Source of the DNA: Rhodoferax sp.
GTDB lineage: Bacteria; Pseudomonadota; Gammaproteobacteria; Burkholderiales; Burkholderiaceae_C
NCBI GenBank assembly: GCA_008015235.1
Contig: SSFF01000007.1
Span: 1 to 62,954 of the forward strand
Direction: 5' to 3'
DNA: 62,954 nt
A program made the translations under genes and the position numbers. Of this stretch, positions 1 to 8,447 are shown piece after piece (position 1 is the first letter of the stretch; each line of letters starts with the position of its first letter). The notes under the pieces were generated by a model, which was given only the letters and a program-made list of their open reading frames with translations, was not told the origin of the DNA and searched no databases.

Positions 1-1
1 G

Positions 2-37
2 CAGCGCGTGGTGGCCGCGGCCAACCCCTCGGCCTGA
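2..37 (+). CDS. sucC: Succinyl-CoA ligase beta subunit, C-terminal end (partial)
   Basis: Only the last 11 codons and the TGA stop lie in the window (reading QRVVAAANPSA). The call rests on position: the frame closes 32 bases before sucD, and sucC-sucD is the standard order for the two subunits of succinyl-CoA synthetase (TCA cycle). The residues themselves are too few to identify the family, so this is an inference from context. Confidence 0.75.
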   Translation, partial: QRVVAAANPSA

Positions 38-69
38 GGCCGCGTGACGACCCGATTGGAGCTCCCATC

Positions 70-963
70 ATGTCAATCCTGATCAACAAGGACACGAAGG
101 TCATCACGCAGGGCATCACCGGCAAGACCGGTCAGTTCCACACCGAAAAGTGCCAGGAATACGCCAACGGCAAGAACTGCTTCGTTGCCGGCGTGAACCC
201 CAAGAAGGCCGGTGAGTCGATCTTCAACATCCCGATCTATTCGACTGTGAAGGAAGCCGCTCACCAGACCGGCGCCACCGTGTCCGTGATCTACGTGCCC
301 CCGGCAGGCGCTGCTGCTGCCATCTGGGAAGCCGTGGAAGCCGACCTGGACCTGGCGATCTGCATCACCGAAGGCATCCCGGTGCGCGACATGCTGGAAG
401 TGCGCAACAAGATGAAGGCCAAGGAAGCGGCCGGCGGCAAGAAGACCCTGCTGCTGGGCCCCAACTGCCCCGGCCTGATCACGCCCGACGAAATCAAGAT
501 TGGCATCATGCCTGGCCACATCCACCGCAAGGGCCGCATTGGCGTGGTGTCGCGCTCCGGCACGCTGACCTATGAAGCCGTGGCCATGCTGACCGAAGTC
601 GGCCTGGGCCAGTCCTCCGCCGTCGGCATCGGTGGCGACCCGATCAACGGCTTGAAGCACATCGACGTGATGCAGGCCTTCAACGACGATCCCGATACCG
701 ACGCCGTCATCATGATCGGTGAAATCGGCGGTCCCGACGAGGCCGAAGCCGCGCGCTGGTGCAAGGCCAACATGAAGAAGCCCATCGTTGGCTTCATCGC
801 TGGCGTGACCGCCCCTCCCGGAAAGCGCATGGGTCACGCAGGTGCCCTGATTTCCGGCGGTGCCGATACGGCCGACGCCAAGCTGGCTGTGATGGAAGAG
901 TGTGGTTTCACTATCACCCGCAACCCGTCTGAACTGGGCAAGCTGCTCAAGTCATTGTTGTAA
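70..963 (+). CDS. sucD: Succinyl-CoA ligase [ADP-forming] alpha subunit
   Basis: 297 aa, normal length for the family. It catalyses, with SucC, the substrate-level phosphorylation step succinyl-CoA to succinate in the TCA cycle. The N-terminal CoA-binding Rossmann domain shows GITGKTGQFH (about residues 15-24). The C-terminal ligase domain has GIGGDPINGL and the phosphohistidine segment GHAGAL with the catalytic His near residue 256. The ATG is preceded by GGAG (TTGGAGCTCCCATC). It follows sucC by 32 bases, so the two are co-transcribed, and the unit ends at the hairpins just downstream. Nothing unusual. Confidence 0.98.
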   Translation: MSILINKDTKVITQGITGKTGQFHTEKCQEYANGKNCFVAGVNPKKAGESIFNIPIYSTVKEAAHQTGATVSVIYVPPAGAAAAIWEAVEADLDLAICITEGIPVRDMLEVRNKMKAKEAAGGKKTLLLGPNCPGLITPDEIKIGIMPGHIHRKGRIGVVSRSGTLTYEAVAMLTEVGLGQSSAVGIGGDPINGLKHIDVMQAFNDDPDTDAVIMIGEIGGPDEAEAARWCKANMKKPIVGFIAGVTAPPGKRMGHAGALISGGADTADAKLAVMEECGFTITRNPSELGKLLKSLL

Positions 964-969
964 TCAATA

Positions 970-1032
970 CCCCCGATTTTTTCGGGGATAAGAAAAGCCG
1001 GATGGCCTGTAAGGGACAATCCGGCTTTTTTA
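970..1032 (+). terminator. Tandem hairpins ending the sucCD operon
   Basis: Two inverted repeats lie right after the sucD stop. The first is CCCCGA/TCGGGG (971-976 with 982-987) around a T-rich loop. The second is a 10-bp stem AAAAGCCGGA/TCCGGCTTTT (993-1002 with 1020-1029) followed by T residues. The second has the classical form of a rho-independent terminator. Confidence 0.85.
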
Positions 1033-1064
1033 CTTTGGCAGCTTTGGGCTGAGGGAGATCTGCG

Positions 1065-1769
1065 GTGGAAGAGTTTTTGACAGCCCATTTCTGGCTTGCA
1101 GTAGGTCAGATCATCATGATTGACATACTGCTGGGTGGAGATAACGCCGTGGTCATTGCCCTGGCGTGTCGCCAGCTGCCCCCCAACCTGCGGACCAAAG
1201 GAATACTGTGGGGCACAGTGGCCGCCATTGTCCTTCGGGTTGTTTTGATTGCGTTTGCGCTGTCTTTGCTGCAGGTACCCTTCCTGAAGCTCGTGGGTGC
1301 CGCCTTGCTGCTATGGATCGGCATCAAGCTACTGGTTCCAGAAGATGAAGGTCATTCGGATATCCATGCTTCCGACAAGCTGTGGGCTGCGGTGAAAACC
1401 ATCGTCATCGCCGACTTGGTTATGAGCGTGGACAATGTGATCGCCATAGCGGGTGCCGCGACCAATGCCGGCGAGGCCCACCAGATGCCGTTGGTGGTGT
1501 TTGGTTTGCTGGTCAGTATCCCCATCATTGTCTGGGGCAGCCAACTGGTCCTGAAGCTGATGGATCGCTTTCCCGTCATCATCGTCGCGGGTGGAATGTT
1601 GCTGGGCTGGATTGCTGGCACCATGGCGCACTCGGACCCTGCTGCCGCCACGTGGTGGCCCGCGGATGCAACCTGGCATTACGCCATGGGCGTTGTCGGG
1701 GCGCTGGCTGTGTTGGGCATCGGAACCATGCTGAAGCGGCGGTCTGGCCCCCAACCGGGTCAGGCATGA
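1065..1769 (+). CDS. TerC family membrane protein (YjbE type)
   Basis: 234 aa polytopic protein with about seven hydrophobic segments. The two TerC signature acidic patches are present in membrane segments: LLGGDNAVVIALA near residue 25 and VMSVDNVIAIAGAA near residue 120. Short TerC/YjbE proteins are linked to metal (manganese or tellurium oxyanion) handling, probably as metal exporters; the substrate cannot be read here. The start is GTG at 1065 with GGGAG about 10 bases upstream. A second, longer TerC protein of the Alx type, under a manganese riboswitch, lies at 20710. This one has no such leader. Confidence 0.9.
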   Translation: MEEFLTAHFWLAVGQIIMIDILLGGDNAVVIALACRQLPPNLRTKGILWGTVAAIVLRVVLIAFALSLLQVPFLKLVGAALLLWIGIKLLVPEDEGHSDIHASDKLWAAVKTIVIADLVMSVDNVIAIAGAATNAGEAHQMPLVVFGLLVSIPIIVWGSQLVLKLMDRFPVIIVAGGMLLGWIAGTMAHSDPAAATWWPADATWHYAMGVVGALAVLGIGTMLKRRSGPQPGQA

Positions 1770-1779
1770 CCAGAATGCC

Positions 1780-1810
1780 AAAAAGGCACACACCGTCCGT
1801 GTCTTTTTTC
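1780..1810 (+). terminator. Possible terminator after the TerC gene
   Basis: An imperfect hairpin (AAAAAG and ACAC on the left pairing with GTGT and CTTTTTT on the right, with a small bulge) ends in six T residues. It lies between the TerC gene and the kinase gene. The rest of the 156-base gap shows no clear promoter to my eye. Confidence 0.45.
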
Positions 1811-1925
1811 CGCTGATGGTGGCTAACACCCTTGCCCGAAGGCAGTGGGTCTGCTAACGTCAACCAATGCGCAAAGTCCGTAACCCGCAGGGGTGGGTTG
1901 CAAATGCGCGTTTTCTGTATGACGG

Positions 1926-4622
1926 GTGTTGCTCTTGGCTAAACGAACCTCTTTTGCGGCCTTCTGGCGAACCGACTGGTTTGTAGGTGTTGCCATTGTT
2001 CTGGCGGTGTTGGTGCTGCATGCAGCAACAGACCTGATGGGTACGCTGGAGCGTCGTTTCTACGATTTCGCCAGTACCAGCAATGCGCGCCAGCCTTCGG
2101 ACCGGATCGCTGTCATTGCGATCGACGACCAAAGTATTGCCAATATCGGGCGCTGGCCTTGGCCGCGGGATGTGCATGCAAAGTTGATTGACCAGCTGGC
2201 AGCTGCCAAGTCCAAAACCATTGTCCATACAGCCCTCTTTTTGGAGCCCCAAGTCGATCCGGGGCTGGTCTTCATTCGCAAAATGCAGGAAGTGCTGGGG
2301 CCAACAGCCGAGCCTGGTGGTGCCAATGAAGCGCTCGGGCGGGTGATTGCCGAAGCACAAAGCGCGTTGGATACCGATGGCGCCCTGGGGGCCAGCATGC
2401 GGGCCGCGGGCAATGTGTTGCTGCCGTCGGTCTATGTCCTTGCCGACCCGCAAGGCAATCCAGATACCGAATTGCCTCCATATGTGCTCAGGAGCACCAT
2501 CGAGGAGCACGCAGGATATTCTGTCGCGGCCACCAAAGGGCAGCAGCCTATTGCAGCGCTGGGAGAGGTGGCTGCAGGCATTGGCCACCTCAATCAGTTG
2601 CGCGACGCTGTCGATGGTGTGGTGCGCTCAGAGCCCTTGCTGGTCAATTACTACGGTCGGGCGGTTCCATCCATGGCACTGCTGACGGCCTATACCAGTC
2701 TCAACCTGGGGTCGGCGGACGTCAAGTTGCACAGTGGGGAGTCGATTCAGATCGGCAAACTGCGCGTCAGGACCGATGAGGCGGCTCTGATGCTGCCCCA
2801 GTTTTACAAGGGGCGGGATGGAAAGCCAGCCTTTGCGGTCGATTCCTTCTATGACGTTGTCACAGGCAAGATTCCAGCTGCCAAGTACGCAGACAAGATC
2901 GTCATCATTGGTGCAACGGCCGCTGGCGTGGGTGAGCAGTTTGCGGTGCCCGGAAACCCCGCACTGTCGGCCGCGGAGACCATTGCGCACATCACCTCCA
3001 GCATTCTGAGTGAGCACTTCATTGTGCAGCCACGCTGGAGCAGTTGGGCCGTGTTGGCAGCCCTGGTGCTGGTCGCTGCATATGTGATCGGCGCATTGCC
3101 GCGTTTGTCGGCCGGTGTGGCAGCGATGATTACCGCGGCCCTTTTCATGGCGATGCTGGGGGCTGAGTTTGGGCTGCTGGCAGGGACTGCAACCTGGATT
3201 CCGCTGATCTTTCCCGCCACCATGCTGTTGCTGGGGCATCTGGCATTGACCACCAAACGATTCCTGGTGACGGAAGCTGGCAAGGTGAAATCCGATGAGG
3301 AATCGGCAGAGACCAACCGCATGATGGGTTTGGCTTTGCAGGGACAGGGGCAGCTTGACATGGCCTTTGACCGCTTCCGCCGGGTGCCCATGGGCGATGC
3401 ATTGATGGGCAACCTGTATAGCCTGGCACTCGACTTCGAGCGCAAGCGCCAGTTCAACAAGGCCCAGGCGGTGTACGAGCACATGGCGGCCTATGACAAG
3501 GATTACAAAGATATCGCGTCCAAGCTCAATCGGGCCAAGAATTTGTCCGAAACGGTGATTCTGGGCGGCAGTGGCTCCCATCCCGGTGGCACCATGTTGC
3601 TGGACGGCGGGGCGGTCGAGAAACCCATGCTGGGGCGCTATCAGGTAGAGAAGGAGCTCGGCAAGGGTGCCATGGGCGTGGTTTACCTGGGCAAGGACCC
3701 AAAAATCGGCCGTGTGGTAGCCATCAAAACCATGGCTTTGAGCCAAGAGTTTGAGGGCGAAGAGCTAACCGATGCCCGCGAGCGCTTCTTCCGGGAGGCG
3801 GAAACGGCCGGGCGCCTGCAGCACCAGAACATCGTCACCATCTTTGATGCCGGGGAAGAGCACGACTTGGCGTACATCGCCATGGAGTTTCTCAAAGGCC
3901 GCGACCTGACCGAACATTGCAAATCCGACAACCTGCTGCCAGTGCCTGTGGTTCTGGGGATTGTGGCCCGTGTGGCAGAGGCTCTGGCGTATGCCCACTC
4001 GCAGCAAGTGGTGCATCGTGACATCAAGCCAGCAAACATCATGTACGAGCGTACATCCGACACCGTCAAGGTGACCGATTTTGGTATTGCCAGGATCACG
4101 GATTCCAGCAAGACAAAAACTGGCCTGGTCTTGGGTACACCGAGCTTCATGTCTCCCGAACAGTTGGCTGGAAAGCGTGTGGATGGGCGTAGTGATCTGT
4201 ACTCGTTGGGCGTTATGCTGTACCAGCTGCTGGCGGGAGTCTTGCCGTTCCGGGGGGAATCCATGGCGGAGCTGATGTACAAGATTGCCAACGAACCGGC
4301 GCCTGATATTCGAAAAGTTCGCCCCGATCTGCCCGCCGCATTGACGGTGATTCTGTCTCGTGCCATGACCAAATCGCCTGAAGACAGGTACCAGGATGGC
4401 GCGATTTTTGCTGTTGAATTGCGTGAAGTGATTGCTGAAATGGGGGGCGAGGCGATGCCCGCAGAGAAGGGGCGCGGTACTGTTCCTGCCGCACGTCCGG
4501 ATTTTGAGGCTACAGTCCCTGCAATGCCTGCGGATTTTGAACAGACAATGCCTGCGACCGGGGCTTACGACAAGACAACAGCACAGCGTGCTTCGCCAGG
4601 TGCTTCTGACATAGAAATTTAG
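1926..4622 (+). CDS. CHASE2-domain membrane-bound serine/threonine protein kinase
   Basis: 898 aa. Layout: one transmembrane helix (about 18-40); an extracytoplasmic CHASE2 sensor domain (about 45-345; typical SDRIAVIAIDDQSIANIGRWPWPR start); three closely spaced membrane helices (about 370-445); a TPR-like helical linker (about 450-545); a Hanks-type kinase domain (about 572-845); and a Thr/Pro-rich tail. Kinase motifs are intact: GKGAMGVVY loop (from G579), AIK lysine K601, HRDIKPAN with catalytic D699, DFG D718, and TPSFMSPEQ. It should autophosphorylate in response to a periplasmic ligand. The tail repeats D-F/Y-x-x-T (T863, T874, T884), candidate FHA-binding sites. The start is taken as GTG 1926; TTG codons at 1929 and 1935 are alternatives, and no strong ribosome site is visible. 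It heads a co-directional cluster with a phosphatase (7 bases downstream) and an FHA protein. Confidence 0.92.
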   Translation: MLLLAKRTSFAAFWRTDWFVGVAIVLAVLVLHAATDLMGTLERRFYDFASTSNARQPSDRIAVIAIDDQSIANIGRWPWPRDVHAKLIDQLAAAKSKTIVHTALFLEPQVDPGLVFIRKMQEVLGPTAEPGGANEALGRVIAEAQSALDTDGALGASMRAAGNVLLPSVYVLADPQGNPDTELPPYVLRSTIEEHAGYSVAATKGQQPIAALGEVAAGIGHLNQLRDAVDGVVRSEPLLVNYYGRAVPSMALLTAYTSLNLGSADVKLHSGESIQIGKLRVRTDEAALMLPQFYKGRDGKPAFAVDSFYDVVTGKIPAAKYADKIVIIGATAAGVGEQFAVPGNPALSAAETIAHITSSILSEHFIVQPRWSSWAVLAALVLVAAYVIGALPRLSAGVAAMITAALFMAMLGAEFGLLAGTATWIPLIFPATMLLLGHLALTTKRFLVTEAGKVKSDEESAETNRMMGLALQGQGQLDMAFDRFRRVPMGDALMGNLYSLALDFERKRQFNKAQAVYEHMAAYDKDYKDIASKLNRAKNLSETVILGGSGSHPGGTMLLDGGAVEKPMLGRYQVEKELGKGAMGVVYLGKDPKIGRVVAIKTMALSQEFEGEELTDARERFFREAETAGRLQHQNIVTIFDAGEEHDLAYIAMEFLKGRDLTEHCKSDNLLPVPVVLGIVARVAEALAYAHSQQVVHRDIKPANIMYERTSDTVKVTDFGIARITDSSKTKTGLVLGTPSFMSPEQLAGKRVDGRSDLYSLGVMLYQLLAGVLPFRGESMAELMYKIANEPAPDIRKVRPDLPAALTVILSRAMTKSPEDRYQDGAIFAVELREVIAEMGGEAMPAEKGRGTVPAARPDFEATVPAMPADFEQTMPATGAYDKTTAQRASPGASDIEI

Positions 4623-4628
4623 CGATTC

Positions 4629-5417
4629 ATGCAATATTCATTTGTAGCCAAGACCGATCCGGGTAGGGCGCGCGGAAACAATGAGGATTCCGTGGCGGTG
4701 GATGAGGCTACCGGCACCGTCGTTCTGGCCGATGGGATGGGGGGGTACAACGCTGGCGAAATCGCCAGTGGGATGGCCACAGCATTCATCAAGTCGGAAA
4801 TGAGCCGGTGGCTGCTCGAGGCGGGGCATGCTGCAGCTCTGCGCGAAGTGCGCCGTGCAATGGAGATATGTGTTGAAAATGCCAACCTCTCCATCTTCAA
4901 TGCCGCAAGTGCAAATGCGGCCTATGCAGGTATGGGGACCACGCTGGTGGTTGGGGTGTTTCGCGAAGACAAGCTGTTGCTTGGGCACATCGGCGATAGC
5001 AGGTGCTATCGGTTGCGTGACCAGCAATTGCAGCAGATTACCAAAGACCACTCCTTGTTACAGGAGCAGATTGATGCTGGCTTGATCACCCTGGAGCAGG
5101 CTGCACATTCGACCATCAAGAATCTTGTTACTCGAGCGGTCGGGGTCGACGATGTCGTGATGCTGGAGATCAATGAGCACAGCGTGCAGTCTGGTGACTT
5201 GTATGTGCTGTGTTCGGATGGTTTGTCCGATATGGTGGACGATGCATCTATCGCTAGAATTGTCCAATCAGATCGTGATCTGGACCAAAAAGCTGGTGAT
5301 TTGATTGATATTGCCAATGCCAATGGGGGGCGGGACAACATATCAGTGATACTGGTAGAGGTTGTGCAGTCCAGTAGCCGCCGCGGATTACTGTCAAGAA
5401 TATTAGGGAAGTCATAA
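4629..5417 (+). CDS. PP2C-family (Stp1-type) protein phosphatase
   Basis: 262 aa, a single PP2C/PPM catalytic domain with no membrane segment. All metal-binding motifs are present: RGNNEDS (D20), LADGMGG (D35, G36), GMGTTLV, GHIGDSRCYRL, ITKDHSLLQEQ, LCSDGLSDMV and GGRDNIS. It should hydrolyse phosphoserine/phosphothreonine, using Mn2+ or Mg2+, on the neighbouring kinase and its targets. It begins 7 bases after the kinase stop, so the pair is translated from one message. A kinase-phosphatase-FHA triad is familiar from type VI secretion loci (PpkA-PppA-Fha), but no T6SS genes are nearby. Confidence 0.95.
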   Translation: MQYSFVAKTDPGRARGNNEDSVAVDEATGTVVLADGMGGYNAGEIASGMATAFIKSEMSRWLLEAGHAAALREVRRAMEICVENANLSIFNAASANAAYAGMGTTLVVGVFREDKLLLGHIGDSRCYRLRDQQLQQITKDHSLLQEQIDAGLITLEQAAHSTIKNLVTRAVGVDDVVMLEINEHSVQSGDLYVLCSDGLSDMVDDASIARIVQSDRDLDQKAGDLIDIANANGGRDNISVILVEVVQSSSRRGLLSRILGKS

Positions 5418-5460
5418 CCATGATGCAAGACGCAAACCGAGCAATGACAAGGAGCTGCAC

Positions 5461-6135
5461 ATGCCAAAGGTGATTGTTTCAATTGATGAAGTGGTCATCA
5501 AGGAAGTGCAGTTGACCAAGGACCGTACCACGCTGGGGCGCCGTCCGTACAACGATATCGTTATCGACAACCTTGCGATCAGCGGGGAGCACGCTGTTTT
5601 CTTGCTGGCCGGTGGTCAAGTCACCGTCGAGGATCTCAACAGCACCAATGGCACCTACCTCAACGGGCGTGCCATCAAGAAGCAACAGCTCAGCGACGGC
5701 GACAGCATCGAGGTTGGTAAGTACAAGGTCAAGTTTGTTGGTGATGCCAGTGCAGACAATTTCGACAAGACCATGGTCGTGCGTGCACGTCCACAAGTTC
5801 AGACTGCGCCAGTTACGGAGGCCGCGCCTTCGGGCTATTCAACCCAGTCAGCAGACTCTACCGGTCTGGGCGCATTTCAAGCGTCCATCAAGGTAATGTC
5901 CGGCGCTGCTGCGGGACGGGAGGTTCCGTTGACCAAGGTTGTGACAACGATTGGCAAGCCCGGAGTTGCCGTGGCCGCAATCACTAGACGCCAACAGGGC
6001 TATGTCGTGCACCATGTCGAAGGTGCCGGAAACCCATCGCTCAATGGCGCGCCGATAACGTCAACTCCAGTTTCTTTGAAAAATGGCGACCTGATTGAGT
6101 TGGCGGGTACACAGATGCAGTTCGTATTGGCCTGA
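5461..6135 (+). CDS. FHA-domain phosphothreonine-binding protein, with a second degenerate FHA-like domain
   Basis: 224 aa, cytoplasmic. The N-terminal FHA domain (about 1-95) has the canonical pThr-binding set: LGRR (R27/R28), SGEH (S41, H44), STNGTYLNG (N63, G64). A linker then carries NFDKTMVV (T104), resembling the tail motifs of the upstream kinase. The C-terminal part (about 140-224) has FHA-like spacing (SLNGAPI, LKNGDLIELAG) but no Arg/Ser/His binding residues, so it is probably a degenerate FHA fold. It likely reads kinase output. AAGGAG lies 7 bases before the ATG. Confidence 0.93.
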   Translation: MPKVIVSIDEVVIKEVQLTKDRTTLGRRPYNDIVIDNLAISGEHAVFLLAGGQVTVEDLNSTNGTYLNGRAIKKQQLSDGDSIEVGKYKVKFVGDASADNFDKTMVVRARPQVQTAPVTEAAPSGYSTQSADSTGLGAFQASIKVMSGAAAGREVPLTKVVTTIGKPGVAVAAITRRQQGYVVHHVEGAGNPSLNGAPITSTPVSLKNGDLIELAGTQMQFVLA

Positions 6136-6188
6136 GCGGTAAACGCGAACCGCCAGCCGTTCAAGGCCGCGACATCGGGGAGCAGACC

Positions 6189-8438
6189 ATGCATTTGATA
6201 GTCAGACACTGGCGACGCATGGCGGTAACCCTCCTGCCCCTGTTTTTTGCGTTACTGCATGCAACGGATATCTTGCCACTGACTGTCCTCCAGCGGTTAG
6301 ACGACATCATTTACGACGCGCGCCTGCGTGCCACGGCCCCCCAAACACTCGATGAGCGGGTGGTGATCGTTGATATTGATGAAAAAAGTCTGGCGGAGGT
6401 GGGGCGTTGGCCATGGGGCCGTAATAAATTGGCCACATTGGTGGACGAATTGTTTGAACGCCAGCATGTCGCGGTCTTGGGGTTTGACGTGGTGTTTGCA
6501 GAACCTGATGCGAGCTCAGGCCTGGATCGTTTGCAGGAACTGGCGCGAAACGAATTAAAAGACCAGACTGGATTTCAGGAGCGGCTCCGCCAGCTTGGGC
6601 CGGGTCTCGACTATGACGCAATGTTTGCCAAGTCTCTTGCAGGGCGGCCCGTCGTCATGGGTTATTACCTGACCAGTGACCGGGATGGCCGCAAATCCGG
6701 TGTGTTGCCAGCCCCGGTGTTTGAGAAGACGGCGTTGCAGGGCCGCACGATTCGCGGCACGGTCTGGAATGGCTATGGGTCGAATCTGAAAGAGCTTGCG
6801 CAGGCGGCCCCCTTGGCGGGGTATTTCAATTCCATTCCGGATGGGGACGGTGTGATTCGGTCGCTGCCTTTGGTGGCCGAGCATGAAGGTCGATATTACG
6901 AGTCGCTGAGCTTGGCCATGTTTCGTCTCTTGGCCGGCTTGCCAACAGTTGCGCCAGGTTTTGCCAATGACAAAATCCTAGGGAAAAGCGTTCAAGGCGT
7001 GGACCGCATTGTGCTGCAGCAAGGAAGCACATCGATGGGATTGGCCGTTGATGAGCGTCTGGCGACTTTGATCCCGTTTCGGGGGGCGGGTGGCCCCGAT
7101 GGTGGAAGTTTCAAGTATGTTTCCGCAGCGGATGTGCTTTCACAAAAATTGCCAGCTGACAGCCTGAAAGGAAAGGTGGTTATCCTGGGGACTACGGCAC
7201 CTGGCCTGATGGACTTGCGCGTTACACCCGTTGGCGCCGCGTACCCGGGTGTAGAGTCCCATGCCAGTGTGTTGACCGGTTTGATGGATGGGCACGTACT
7301 GGTCAAGCCTGACTATGCGATGGGATATGAAGTGGCTCTACTGGTTTTTGCCGGAATCGGATTGGCCATTGGACTCCCTCTGCTGACGGCCATACGCGCC
7401 GTGGCGGTGAGCGTGCTCACCGTCGCAGGCTTGGCGGGCTTGAACCTGTATCTCTTTGCACAGCATGGTTTGGTGATGCCTTTGGCGGCATCTTTGGTCA
7501 TGGCGGTGACCGCCTTTGCCCTTAACATGAGCTACGGCTACTTTGTCGAGAGTCGCTCCAAGCGGGAACTGGCCAATTTGTTTGGCACCTACGTCCCACC
7601 GGAGCTGGTGGATGAAATGGTGAAGGATCCTGACAGCTACACCATGCAGGCCAGCAACCGAGAGCTTACGGTCATGTTTTGCGACATGCGCGGGTTCACC
7701 AAGATGTCGGAAAGCATGGAGCCGTTGCATCTGCAGGAACTGCTCAATGGTGTCTTTACACGCTTGACTGGAATTATTCGTGGCAATCGTGGAACGATTG
7801 ACAAATACATGGGCGATTGCGTCATGGCATTCTGGGGTGCTCCAGTGGAGATTGCTGACCATGCCCAGTTGGCAGTGAAGTCTGCATTGGAAATGGCCAA
7901 TGTGGTTCGTGATATCAACGCCGAACACCGTGCCCGAGGGCTGCCAGAGATTGGCATTGGGATTGGATTGAATACCGGGATGATGTGTGTCGGGGACATG
8001 GGGTCCAACATCCGCCGTGCGTATACCGTGATCGGCGATGCCGTCAACCTGGGTTCCCGGCTTGAGGGTTTATCCAAGGTCTATGGCGTGGATATGGTGG
8101 TGAGTGAATCCACCAAGAAGCTCGCGTCTGGCTATGCGTGGCAGGAGCTCGATCGGGTGCGAGTGAAGGGGAAAGACCTTGCCGTCGCGATTTTCTGGCC
8201 CGTTGGCCCGATGGAGCGTGTACCAGCCGAAACCCTTGCGGAGTTGAAAACATGGGCCCAGCTGCTCAAGGCATACCGAGCGCAAGAGTGGGACCAAGCC
8301 GATGTTTGCCTGCTCAACTTGACACGGATGAATCCCAAGAAGTACCTTTATCAGCTCTATGGGGAGCGTATCGCGTCCATGCGATCGCTACCTTTCGATC
8401 CGGCGTGGGATGGTGCCACCAACTTTGAAACCAAATAA
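6189..8438 (+). CDS. CHASE2-domain adenylate cyclase (class III)
   Basis: 749 aa. An N-terminal membrane helix (about 13-30), a periplasmic CHASE2 domain (about 35-365), three membrane helices (about 380-455) and a class III cyclase domain (about 485-680), then a roughly 65-residue helical tail. The catalytic residues expected of an ATP-specific homodimeric cyclase are all visible: metal Asp D499 (FCDMRGFT) and D543 (MGDCVMAFWG), adenine-selecting K539 and D617 (TVIGDAVNLGSR), transition-state N620 and R624. I therefore predict cAMP rather than cGMP. Its CHASE2 sensor is paralogous to that of the kinase at 1926. A class II phosphodiesterase follows 9 bases downstream. GGGGAG precedes the ATG. 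Confidence 0.94.
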   Translation: MHLIVRHWRRMAVTLLPLFFALLHATDILPLTVLQRLDDIIYDARLRATAPQTLDERVVIVDIDEKSLAEVGRWPWGRNKLATLVDELFERQHVAVLGFDVVFAEPDASSGLDRLQELARNELKDQTGFQERLRQLGPGLDYDAMFAKSLAGRPVVMGYYLTSDRDGRKSGVLPAPVFEKTALQGRTIRGTVWNGYGSNLKELAQAAPLAGYFNSIPDGDGVIRSLPLVAEHEGRYYESLSLAMFRLLAGLPTVAPGFANDKILGKSVQGVDRIVLQQGSTSMGLAVDERLATLIPFRGAGGPDGGSFKYVSAADVLSQKLPADSLKGKVVILGTTAPGLMDLRVTPVGAAYPGVESHASVLTGLMDGHVLVKPDYAMGYEVALLVFAGIGLAIGLPLLTAIRAVAVSVLTVAGLAGLNLYLFAQHGLVMPLAASLVMAVTAFALNMSYGYFVESRSKRELANLFGTYVPPELVDEMVKDPDSYTMQASNRELTVMFCDMRGFTKMSESMEPLHLQELLNGVFTRLTGIIRGNRGTIDKYMGDCVMAFWGAPVEIADHAQLAVKSALEMANVVRDINAEHRARGLPEIGIGIGLNTGMMCVGDMGSNIRRAYTVIGDAVNLGSRLEGLSKVYGVDMVVSESTKKLASGYAWQELDRVRVKGKDLAVAIFWPVGPMERVPAETLAELKTWAQLLKAYRAQEWDQADVCLLNLTRMNPKKYLYQLYGERIASMRSLPFDPAWDGATNFETK

Positions 8439-8447
8439 GGCAACACC

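Noticed and set aside
1065..1769. First TerC gene also controlled by a manganese riboswitch
   Set aside because: Its leader consists of the sucD terminator and about 30 bases; the conserved GGGGAGTAG and CAAGACCTT blocks are absent.
1926..6135. Kinase-phosphatase-FHA triad as a type VI secretion regulator
   Set aside because: None of the T6SS structural genes (tss, hcp, vgrG, clpV) occurs in the window, and the neighbours are cyclase and pilus genes.
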